The translations under genes and the position numbers were made by a program. The notes under the pieces are model-generated. The model was not told the DNA's origin. It was given only the letters and a program-made list of their open reading frames with translations, and ran no database searches. A DNA stretch of 64,000 bases from Talaromyces rugulosus (taxonomy: Eukaryota > Ascomycota > Eurotiomycetes > Eurotiales > Trichocomaceae): the NCBI RefSeq assembly GCF_013368755.1, contig NC_049566.1, forward strand, positions 62,001 through 126,000. Reading direction: 5' to 3'. Positions 44,884 to 54,178 of the stretch are shown in pieces; position 1 is the stretch's first letter, and the number at the start of each line of letters is the position of its first letter.

Positions 44884-45659
44884 TCAAAGGGAAGGCTCGC
44901 GGATGAGGAAATAATGAACCATAGGCTCAGTTCCACCGTACTGGGAATAGTCGGTAGACACGGTTTCTACCAGCTTGAACCCTAGGTTAAGATAGAGCTT
45001 CAAGGCAGCCGGCTCCGACATGACATAGGTCTTGATTGCGTGCTGATCTGCGACCTTAAGCCCGCTCTGCACGAGCATACTACCAATGCCCCGCCGCCAG
45101 AATACCGGGTTTGTGGTCAAGTAATCCAGGCCTAGTCAAGTATATGTTATCAGTTACAAAATATAACCAGCCATTCACATTCATGGGTCGAGTTTAGCAT
45201 ACTCAGAAACGGACCATCTCGCCTGATTCGCGCATCGACCGCTTCCAGCGGTGCGCTGCGATAACTCATCATTGATCCACTCTTCATGCCAGTCGGACGA
45301 CCATTTTTAGTGCACGCTTGGTATTGCTTCTCGTATGCTGCGCGTTCCGCTGCAGTCACCTCAGCTACCTGGGCTTCCAGCCAGACATCGTTGTTTTTTG
45401 CCAGAATGGGAGGTAGAATCCATCGCGCGTACCCAACGACTTGACCGGTTTCGCGATTGATGACTTTCTGGTGCCGTTTGATATCTCGCCCAGTTACCAA
45501 GTTCCAGGGAACCCGGTCAGTAGCTTTAGCTGTGATATTTTCTGAGGACGGGTCCTCCCACAGATGAGCCCAGTGGGGATCCGTGAGACGGGCGCCCATC
45601 ATGGTCGCAGCAAGGCCCCGAGCGTCAGCTGGGAAACAAGGCTGAACTACAAATGACAT
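44884..45659 (-). CDS. GNAT-family N-acetyltransferase, 234 aa
   Basis: Exon 1 45,659-45,203 (true ATG), 71-bp intron 45,132-45,202 (GTATGC...GACTAG), exon 2 45,131-44,884, frame kept. Exon 1 encodes the N-terminal beta-alpha part (GYARWILPPIL). Exon 2 carries the acetyl-CoA motif A (FWRRGIGSMLV, with RRGIG) and the LYLNLGFKLVE motif near the C-terminus, usual for single-domain fungal GNATs. No signal peptide, so cytosolic. It lies inside the RiPP locus and might N-acetylate a peptide or detoxify it, but such GNATs are common in fungi and the link is positional only. Confidence 0.8.
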
Positions 45660-46086
45660 TATGGAGAGTGACTGAAGGAGGATGGAGTTTCGCGCTGAGA
45701 GTGGCGTCGGTCTCTCGACTAGAGGAGAGGGGGATTGGCTGGTGAAAGAGAGAGCACCTGGTGTCCGATAGGTTTCGGGGCTAGGGTGCAGCGGTCAGAT
45801 TCGGCGACCACGGCGGAGGGGCATGCTTCGGCGAATCTCGACTACTAGTCTTATAGATTAAAAAGATCATTTTCATGATACATTCCGCCTCTCTGTTTGA
45901 TAGAATTGACGACTGTAAACATGGCTGCCGAAATACGACCATATACCAAGAGGCTGTATAGTTGTACTGGCTACCTGCCCCTTACTGCGGATTCCGAACA
46001 AAAACTGATCAAACAACAACTGTAGGGTTTTCCCGGCGCAGCTTATCTCGACTGGAGGAGGGCACAGATGAGGCTGAAAGCCATTC
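45660..46086. other. intergenic
   Basis: Upstream region of the GNAT gene and of paralogue 2. A short plus-strand frame from ATG 45,921 has no recognised motif and may or may not be a first exon of paralogue 2. Confidence 0.35.
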
Positions 46087-46640
46087 GTGAGCAAGCGATC
46101 TAGCATCGACGATTCGAGCGACGAGGAACATCTCAGCCTGCCAGTCACTCGCAAACGCTCATATTGTCGCTCCGGAGCTTCAGTCGTGGGTATTGTAAGT
46201 GTTGTGTTACTGGAAATGGTTGCTTTTGCCGTCTTAGTGACCGACAGCCGTAGTGGCAAAGTGCCTGATTCCCGTCCACCCCAGGCGCAAGGCGGATCCG
46301 TCGTCACAGCACACTGCGGTACCACGCCGGAAGGAGCCAAAGCTCGTGGCTGCTTCTGGGATATCATGAGCTTTGGTTGGATGCACCCTTCATGTTTTGA
46401 TCGTGAGGAGTCCGCTCGTTGGGAGGCTGAATATGGGCCCTGGGAATGGTACTCAGAGCGGCCGGGCAACGAGACGGATTTGGTGCCGCTCACGGCTGAA
46501 GAGTTGCCATATTCACCTGTTGTGTGGAAAACACAGGGATACCATGTTCAGCATTGTCTCTTAAGATGATCCACATGGCTGCTATGATAGAGGCCCCGAT
46601 GTCTAATAAGGGGATTGAACTTGGCCATACAGACCATTAC
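46087..46640 (+). pseudogene. RiPP-locus membrane protein paralogue 2 (HxxHC family), frameshifted
   Basis: The open frame 46,087-46,569 begins at a GTG (no in-frame ATG; stops lie just upstream), so the start codon may be lost or in an unresolved exon. A transmembrane segment (ASVVGIVSVVLLEMVAFAVL) precedes HCGTTPEGAKARGCFWDIMS, GWMHPSCFDREES and YHVQHC. Directly after HxxHC the frame stops at 46,567. The expected C-terminal part continues in another frame (MIHMAAMIEAP ... GHTDHY, where this family usually has HTxHC). A single-base deletion near 46,560 would explain this. Probably non-functional. Confidence 0.6.
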
Positions 46641-47229
46641 ACAAAACTTTATCAGCAATCCAGAGCTAATAGATTACACGGAAGCCAATACACATATTCA
46701 TCTGCTCTTTGTTAAATATATATCAATTGATCTTTGATATAAATCTATAAAAAATATATAACACATGTGTCCTCCTCTAACGCGGTATCTGGACCCCATT
46801 TATAGCAGATAGATGAAAATACAATATTAACACTTCACCATATTTTATTCCAATTCTGCAATTGCGCAACAAAATACAATTATAGAACTCAACTATTCTC
46901 TCCCCCAAGTGAAACAAACGGTCATCAGATATTGATTCTATGGCCAGGATTCCAGTTTCGGACTTTCCCAGATTCGGACCCGAAAGCCATCGGACTTTTA
47001 GCTGCCCCCGTATTTTCTTACAAAAGGGACTGAATGAGAAAATAAGGGAAATTATTCCTCACCAAAACTGCTGTATGATATTGTTCGACTACAGCGATTG
47101 ACACCACAGGTGAACACAACATTCCCTAGAAGTCACTTTTGTGTCGCCCAAGGCGTTCTCCACAGCCCCATACATCCATCTATTTTTTTATACTCCAAAA
47201 ACTATTCCATTTTAAACGACATTCCTGCC
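46641..47229. other. intergenic
   Basis: AT-rich spacer between paralogues 2 and 3. No gene seen. Confidence 0.45.
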
Positions 47230-47650
47230 ATGGCCTATCTAGGGAAATCAAAATACTCTCTTCTCAACTCCTCTAACACCAACCTGGAGTCAGCACCAAT
47301 ACCAGCTCACAAATCATCTCTCTCACTCGTTTCATTGGTCCTACAAACAACAACATTCATAATCTCACTCACTCTCTTAGTCCTATTTCTTATTGTCCCA
47401 AGAACTTCATCCTCTGCCATATCTTCTTCAAACCCTTTGCTGCCCGTGGGCATAAGCTAGGTAAATCCTAGTATAGCACATTAGCTTCAACCCTATGGAA
47501 ACGATGCAGTGACAGCGCGTGCCAATGGCTGTATCTTTGCCCTTCTAACGCTGGCTTGGTTGGCATCTGAAAGAACCCGATGGGAACGATCAATCCACCA
47601 GAAACCACCATCATTTAAATACTCTGTGTTTGTGTATAATCTGTGGAGTT
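47230..47650 (+). pseudogene. RiPP-locus membrane protein paralogue 3, decayed
   Basis: ATG 47,230 starts MAYLGKSKYSLLNSS, followed by a transmembrane segment (SLVLQTTTFIISLTLLVLFL). In the same frame come TAG at 47,458 and TAG at 47,482, then YGNDAVTARANGCIFALLTL and AW. This is the family's CGxxxxEAxxxGCxFDxxxxxW motif with the first Cys changed to Tyr. Both stops are of the kind produced by C-to-T change of CAG. The downstream half, including HxxHC, is not recognisable. Confidence 0.55.
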
Positions 47651-47702
47651 GGATTCATATTTCACCCAACCTACATTTAAGGATATTATATCAACTCCCA
47701 AA

Positions 47703-49079
47703 ATGCTGCTTCTCATGATCACTGTGTTGCTTTCGGTCGCGTGTAGCAACGCTGTTGTGATCGTTAGTGACCCAAGCGACTATGTCGATCTATCGTTGGA
47801 TACTATCGATAATTCACTTCTCACGGACTGGAACATAACAGCCACTTTGTACCAGATCATCGCTGTCAACGGACCATACTATTTCAGCGAAGCGAATCGA
47901 AAGATCGAGCACCGGACCTTTGCTGCGACAGATAATGATACCAGTGTTGTCGTTGTAACTGACAATTCAATTATGAATATATCCCACTCGCTTATTTTGA
48001 AACATGGATATGCGTCTAATATATATCAATCGAGCTTTTACGGTGTGAATGCAGCTGTCAATGTTGCTAATGGGTCCTTCGCGACTTTCAACAATATCAA
48101 TATTACCACCCATAATGGTTCTGCAAATTTATATGCATACGGCAGTGGAACATACGCTATTGTTGAAGACTCTGATTTGTATAGCTCCGGTCCTATTTCT
48201 CATGGCCTTTATGCGGGTGGTAACGGAACCGTGACTGGCCGCAACATCCGACATTATTCAGGGGGCTACCGTTCCTCTGCATTTTCTGGAGACACCCCAG
48301 CTGGGTATGTCTATATATACAGCTCGGTAGCCCATACTGCAGGTATTGGCAGTGCAATATTTTATGCACTTGGCGAAATTCATGCTGAGAACGTTGTCGG
48401 TCATGCTGAACAAGCACCGGCCCTTTTTATGGACGGTGTACAAACTGCTGAATTGCAGAAGGTTGACTTGACCGCCGGTTTACTTGCTGGTCTACTACTC
48501 TTCTCGTCCAGCGAGCGTGAGGCTGGTGCATATATCAACTTGACAGGCTCGAAGCTTACGGTATTGCCGGAAACTGCGCCAGGATTGTGGTTTGGAAATA
48601 TCATTGCAACAGCGGAACTAGCCAACGTGGAAATTGAAACCGCATCAGGAATTCTGGTCGTTGCAAACTACTCTCAAATAACCCAAGACTTCAATTATTA
48701 TGCTGGATATCCTGATAACAACGATCTATTGCCCGCTGAAGTAGATATATACGTCTCTGAATCTTATCTAGATGGAGATCTGGTTGCATACAACGGAAGC
48801 AGCATTTCCTGGACTCTATCTCAATATTCTTCCTGGACTGGCAGTGTGAAATTCGGATACGGTGATGCGAGCTTCGGAGTATATCTCGATAAAACGAGCA
48901 AGTGGATATTGACCCATGACGCCTTTCTCACGAATTTTACGAACGATGACACGGGATTATCAAATATCATAAGCAATGGGCATAGCATCTACTATGACAC
49001 CACCTCGACAACAAACACATGGTTAAAAAACCAGACAATCCAGCTTAACGGTGGTGGAAAGGTGACCCCTTCAACGTGA
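47703..49079 (+). CDS. secreted right-handed beta-helix-like protein, 458 aa
   Basis: The frame is open from 47,643, but the ATG at 47,703 is preferred because it starts a signal peptide (MLLLMITVLLSVACSNA). The mature protein has no Cys after the leader. It consists of short repeating beta-strand units rich in Asn, Ser, Gly and Val, with many N-glycosylation sites (NIT, NGS, NFT), the pattern of a pectate-lyase-like parallel beta-helix. No catalytic signature of a known polysaccharide lyase or hydrolase was recognised. It lies directly downstream of paralogue 3 in the same orientation. A role in cell-wall surface or in the RiPP locus is open. Confidence 0.7.
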   Translation: MLLLMITVLLSVACSNAVVIVSDPSDYVDLSLDTIDNSLLTDWNITATLYQIIAVNGPYYFSEANRKIEHRTFAATDNDTSVVVVTDNSIMNISHSLILKHGYASNIYQSSFYGVNAAVNVANGSFATFNNINITTHNGSANLYAYGSGTYAIVEDSDLYSSGPISHGLYAGGNGTVTGRNIRHYSGGYRSSAFSGDTPAGYVYIYSSVAHTAGIGSAIFYALGEIHAENVVGHAEQAPALFMDGVQTAELQKVDLTAGLLAGLLLFSSSEREAGAYINLTGSKLTVLPETAPGLWFGNIIATAELANVEIETASGILVVANYSQITQDFNYYAGYPDNNDLLPAEVDIYVSESYLDGDLVAYNGSSISWTLSQYSSWTGSVKFGYGDASFGVYLDKTSKWILTHDAFLTNFTNDDTGLSNIISNGHSIYYDTTSTTNTWLKNQTIQLNGGGKVTPST

Positions 49080-50368
49080 ATGATCCATGCTTACAGACTT
49101 CGAGGGAATTCTAGGCCGATAGTAGTTGGGAAGGCAGAAAAAGGACGGTAGCAATTATGGCCACAATGTTCAATTAGCGCATTTTGGGGCCGCATATAAT
49201 CTGTACTACTACCATGGCTGTGTCGTTGGAAGTTTCAAGGTGATTGAAGAGTATTTTTACTTTTCGGCCACAAGTATTTTTGAGCGATGGGAATTTCACT
49301 GGATCTTTGGAGAACGTTGCGTACTTTGCATGGAACATTTCTCTTTGGTAGCTTTACCAATCGTATTTTTATGTTTTAGTCGGGTATCATTTAGCAAATG
49401 TGGAGCTCTCAAATCAAGAAAAAACCAAGATGTCAACACCGAAAGTTGTAAAAACGTGGGGATCTTCGTTGTCTCGTCCCTTTTTCGAACGCAGCTATTT
49501 ATGGGGGTCATGTCGATCAGCGTCGATCTGAGACTCCAATCACCGTCAGCATCAGAGGATGAAATCATCGATGCCCCACGGCCTAACAGTGTCATGTGTT
49601 GCGCACCCTGGGAACCGAGTATGTACGGAGCATAGTTTGATACGAGGTATATAAGTATCTATCTCTACTTCGTACTCGTGCACGGAGGATGTCCGATGGA
49701 GGGCTATTCGGGCCAATTTGGGCCGAATGATATCATTAATGCCTCAAGCTTGGAAAATTAAAAATTTTCCACGTGGATGGCAGGCCCTGTGGATAACACG
49801 GTGGCTACAGCGTACTACTTGAACAGACATCAGTACTCGCACATGCAACATGCAATTTTGCATACAGCACTCTTCTGAAGCCTGCCATACGTAGTTTGCA
49901 AGTTCTAATTTTGTAGTATAACCCCGTAAGGGGTTCAAACACCCCTTGGCCCGCAGTTGCCCCCTGCTCTCTTCCTTGGGGCGGTTTTGTGGAGATCAGG
50001 GCGCCAACTCCATCGGATTACTCCCTAGCCGTGAGTCTATCAACTTCATCGTCATTTATCGTCCTTTAGAAGCAGAAGCCGAATGTCAATCATCCTACGT
50101 GGGGCGAGATACGTCCAACCTTCCAAGGAGTAATGATATCATTACCCATTAATAATTTGCGTTCAAAGACTTGCCCCAATTTCATCTGTACAAACTTTGC
50201 GATCTTTGAAACAAGATGCTTAATAAGTATCAAGAAGTTATGCCCCACGCTTGATTATTTATACCGTGCCTTCATCCCTCTCTCGGTTTTTCCTGCATCA
50301 TTAAAATCCATTTAGGCAAGCATACTCTTTGTCGCAACTTAAGCCCACTTCTGCCCTCGCTATCAAAT
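49080..50368. other. intergenic
   Basis: The plus-strand frame 49,126-49,635 has no recognised motif. A TTATTTATACC sequence at about 50,254-50,264 is a plausible TATA site for the following gene. Confidence 0.4.
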
Positions 50369-50737
50369 ATGAAGACCGCTCTTCTTGTTCTCCTGGCTGC
50401 GGCCTTTACCAACGCCCAGTTCTCTGGACTCATGTTTTTCAGAGATTCAGGCGACTGTCCCCAACAAACGGCATCCGAGTCCCAAACTTCTTGGACATAC
50501 GATGCTAGTGAAGGAAATCTATGTTTCTCGAACCCATATGAAAGCGACGATCTAGATGTTGCCTTCAGTGGGGAATTGATCGGCACAAACGCAGTAGCAC
50601 CTAAAAAGCTCGGTGGGTGCCCGACCAGCAGTTGCGACAAAGACTGCACAACAGTGGATGTCGAAGCATCGGGTAATGGTGCTTTAGTGGAGTGCGCGCA
50701 ATTCAGTGGTGCTAGCTACCTTTACCTTGGACAGTAG
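50369..50737 (+). CDS. small secreted cysteine protein, 122 aa (effector-like)
   Basis: Single exon from ATG 50,369. Signal peptide MKTALLVLLAAAFTNA (1-16), then a 106-residue mature protein with six Cys (CPQQ, LCFS, GGC, SSC, KDC, VEC) that could form three disulphides, acidic overall. No family recognised. Size, leader and even Cys number are typical of fungal extracellular effectors or antimicrobial proteins; this is a class description, not a function. Confidence 0.7.
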   Translation: MKTALLVLLAAAFTNAQFSGLMFFRDSGDCPQQTASESQTSWTYDASEGNLCFSNPYESDDLDVAFSGELIGTNAVAPKKLGGCPTSSCDKDCTTVDVEASGNGALVECAQFSGASYLYLGQ

Positions 50738-51030
50738 ACACTCTAATTGGGTGAGTGTCTGCACCAAGAATATCGAAATTCGCGAATGGTCATTAACACT
50801 TAGCATTGTTATCAGTTGACAAGATTTGAATGTTATTTTCTTTGAAGTTGCACGACTGGTAGTTTATTGATTTAGTCTCGCGTTGAGATGCATCAATTTT
50901 GGTCCTCCCACTGTAGTGGAACAAACCGTTGACGAGTTTACCTATATATCATTCAATGTTGATATATGTATGTGTGTGTGACATCAGTGTATATATATAT
51001 ATAGCAATGGATCAATTGATATCTAACATA

Positions 51031-51461
51031 TTCCACTACCCCCGCGGGCCACCCAAGCCAGCCGGGCCACCTGTAATCTCATATAAAAGGACCATTTTTT
51101 AGGATTTAGAATCTCAACAATTTATTAAGCAACCCTATATATTTATTAAATATTATATAAAATATATTATAAATAAACAATTTTTAAAAATTTAAAATTC
51201 TATGAAGCTATATTGAGAAAAATTACACCTGTATTAATAAAATACAAAAAATACACTATGTACAGCTGTAATTTTCCCAAAAATAATAATTGCTTAATAA
51301 AAATTAGTAATCTTATATAGTTTTATATACAGAATAACATATTTAATTTTTAAATGTATTATTTTAATAAAATGGTTATTTTTTCGACCACAAAAAATGG
51401 CCCTTTTATATGAGATTACAGGTGGCCCGGCTGGCTTGGGTGGCCCGCGGGGGTAGTGGAA
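51031..51461. mobile_element. MITE, 431 bp, TA target site, about 65-bp inverted repeats
   Basis: Left end TTCCACTACCCCCGCGGGCC and right end its reverse complement. The inverted repeats continue through CACCCAAGCCAGCCGGGCCA and AATCTCATATAAAAGG. TA flanks both ends (51,029-51,030 and 51,462-51,463). The interior is AT-rich and non-coding. A Tc1/mariner/pogo superfamily relationship is inferred from the TA duplication. Confidence 0.85.
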
Positions 51462-51475
51462 TACGTTAAATACTA

Positions 51476-53350
51476 ACGTATTTTATAAGCACCCCGGGAC
51501 ACATAAGCGTCCCGGGACACCCTCTCAATTTCCTCCCACTTTCAACCAACCATACATTTGAAAATCGCATAACCACACCAATATGCCTCAGAACGCTGCA
51601 AAAACCCCTTCAAACAATGAAGGAAGACTTCTGCTTGCTATAAACGCGTTAAAAAAAGGTCAAATAACCAGTGTGCGCGAAGCAGCACGTGTTTACTGTG
51701 TACCAAAGTCGATGCTTCACGCGCGAATGCAGGATCGCGCGCACCACTCATATAAGCGCCCCAAAAACACCAAATTGTCAGAAACTGAGGAAATTACACT
51801 GCGCGATTGGATTCTCTCAATGGATAAGCGTGGCTGCCCTGTCAGGCCCTCAATGGTAGAGCAAATGGCCAATTGCTTGCTTGCAAAACGCGATTCCATT
51901 ACCTCACCACCAACCATTGGTAAGTGCTGGGTAAGCAATTATTTGAAGCGCCAGCAAAACCTACAGACCCGTTACATTTGCAAATATAATTATAAGCGCG
52001 CTTTATATGAAGATCCAACAATTATTAGCGGCTTTTTTGATAATCTTAAGCGCGTTTTTACCGAGTACGGGATCGCTGAGGAAGATATTTGGAATTTTAA
52101 CGAGACTGGGTTCACTATAGACATCATTTCTACTGTAAAAGTTGTATGCAGCTCTGATCGCAAAGGGAAACCTCATCTACTACAGCCTAGAAATCGAGAA
52201 TGGGTCACAGCTATGGAATATATAAGTACAAGAGGGATTGCTGTGCCTTCACTTATTATATTGAAATCAGTCAATAAACTTCTTAATTGATATAATCTAC
52301 CTGGTTTACCACCTAATTAGGCAATTACTAAATCACCAAATAGTTGGACATCTGACAAATTGAGCCTTAAATAGCTTCAAAAAATTTTTAACCCTTAGAC
52401 AAAACCTTATACAGTTGGCCGGTACCGTCTTCTGATTCTTAATAGACATAGTAGTCATCTTACACCTTTATTCGATCAGCACTGTGCTACAAATAACATT
52501 ATTACCATATATATGCCGCCACATTCGTCACACCTACTTCAACCGCTTGATGTGGGTGTTTTTGCGGTTCTAAAGCGCTTATATAGGCACGCGGTTAAAA
52601 ACCGGATGCGCTGCGGTGTCAACCATATTGATAAAGACGATTTTCTCACAATGTATGCGGACATTCGGGATAAAGCCTATACCATACAAAATATTAAGAG
52701 CGGCTTTTTATCGACCAGTATCTCGCCATTTGACCGAGAACGTGTGCTATCTAAGCTTGACATTCAATTGCGGACACCTACCCCCCCAAGTACGAGTCAT
52801 TCTTCTGCAAATTAGTCCCCAAAAACACCAAATAATATAAAAAACCTGATTCGTCAAACAAACACCATAAATCGGCTTATAAATCAACATCTTACCCATC
52901 CAAGTTCGCCTACTAAACGCGCGTTAGACCAGTTAATAAAAGGTTGCTCGTTAGCCATAAATTCCACCACTATATTAGCGCAGGAAAATCAGGAATTAAG
53001 AGCAGCGAACCATCACCAGAAGCAAAAAAAGACAACCCATAGTAGGCCTATTGACCGTCAAGGAATTTTGACAGTTTCTGAAGGTCGCGAGATAGCTACA
53101 GCAGCGTTGACAGCCCAGGAAGCTTTACAATTGCCTAATCCGGAAGTGGCTTCGGGGGCACGCAGGCACGCGCCACGGACCTGTTCTAATTGTAAACAAA
53201 TCGGGCATATTCGCACATACTGCCCGAACAATTCTATATAGAAATTATATAGTAATTCGGTTTATTCGTTACGTTATGGTCATTTTCTATGATTTCTTAG
53301 CGCGGGTGTCCCGGGACGCTTATGTGTCCCGGGGTGCTTATAAAATACGT
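51476..53350 (+). mobile_element. pogo/Fot-like DNA transposon, 1,875 bp
   Basis: Perfect 47-bp terminal inverted repeats (ACGTATTTTATAAGCACCCC...), TA target duplication on both sides (51,474-51,475 and 53,351-53,352). Carries one transposase gene in the plus orientation. A relic of the same family lies at 39,887-40,229. Confidence 0.95.
51583..53239 (+). pseudogene. pogo-like transposase, inactivated
   Basis: ATG 51,583 opens 235 aa with an N-terminal helix-turn-helix (LKKGQITSVREAARVYCVP), a CENP-B-type second DNA-binding domain and the start of the DDE catalytic domain. The first catalytic Asp, expected in a NFDETGF motif, is Asn here (IWNFNETGF), and the second catalytic motif reads LNRHSSH where family members have LDGHSSH. 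Stops occur at 52,288 and several later sites. The rest of the catalytic domain continues (YMPPHSSHLLQPLDVGVF, 52,513 on), and the gene ends with a zinc knuckle TCSNCKQIGHIRTYC at about 53,188. Changes are mostly G-to-A/C-to-T. Not active itself, but its ends are intact. Confidence 0.85.
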
Positions 53351-53352
53351 TA

Positions 53353-54178
53353 GGCACTATTATTATAAAGATTAGTATATATAGTATGTAGATCTATTTA
53401 TATATTATTGATATATTATTTATAGATTAGACTATTCTTTATTTCTTCTTTCTTATTACTAAACAGTCTATCATGGTGCTGCTAACTCTGCTCTCTTGTT
53501 TATTTATGTTATCTGAACATAAATATTATATTCTCTACTGGTTGTTTTAAGTTTATCGTGATATATATTTGAACGTTTGCTCGGTTCGTTATTTGCTGAT
53601 GGTTTGCAGAATGACATAGTTGTAGGGTAATTTTCTTGCCTTGTGATACTGTTGTGCTGCAACAGTATTGCCCTGTAAGTTCCCCATATTGTAACTTCCT
53701 TGCCCTGCAACTATCTTGCCTTGTAACTGTTATGCTCTGTAATTCTGTCAAACTGAAATTACTACCACTTACACGAATCCCCAAAAGGGTTCCCTTTTGG
53801 GGTAATGGTAAAAAGTCTGACAAATTCGCCTGGTCATGTGTAGGTACCCGTGTAGTCGTTTCTTGTTCAGTGGTGCAATTGGGTAATCTACCTGTGGTCA
53901 GATGTAATACTAGTGAAATACGCATTTTGTTCTTAATGTATCTATAGGCAGTCGTATTTGCGGTTGTAGCGGGGAAGTGGAAGCCGAACTCTCATTCCTC
54001 CGATTTTAGCTCCGAATCTGCACCTTAGTAGGAAAAATGAAAACTTGGGCAGGACACTGGAAAGTGAAGGAGAATTTTTCACGATTGAGCCAAAAATAAC
54101 ACCCCTCCTACAGTGAGAGGTAATTTTCACGTATACTCACATCTCTGATTTCGCCTTCGATTCGCCGAAGTCGTAATT
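53353..54178. other. intergenic
   Basis: AT-rich then mixed. A short palindrome AAAAGGGTTCCCTTTTGGGG lies at about 53,782-53,801. No gene recognised. Confidence 0.4.

Noticed and set aside
45873..46493. 206-aa minus-strand frame
   Set aside because: Antisense to membrane paralogue 2, whose sense strand has the family motifs; the antisense product has none.
47643..47702. Upstream start for the beta-helix protein
   Set aside because: It would add 20 polar residues before the signal peptide; the ATG at 47,703 starts the leader directly.
49126..49635. 169-aa plus-strand frame after the beta-helix gene
   Set aside because: No motif, no plausible promoter or start context, and atypical composition for a protein.
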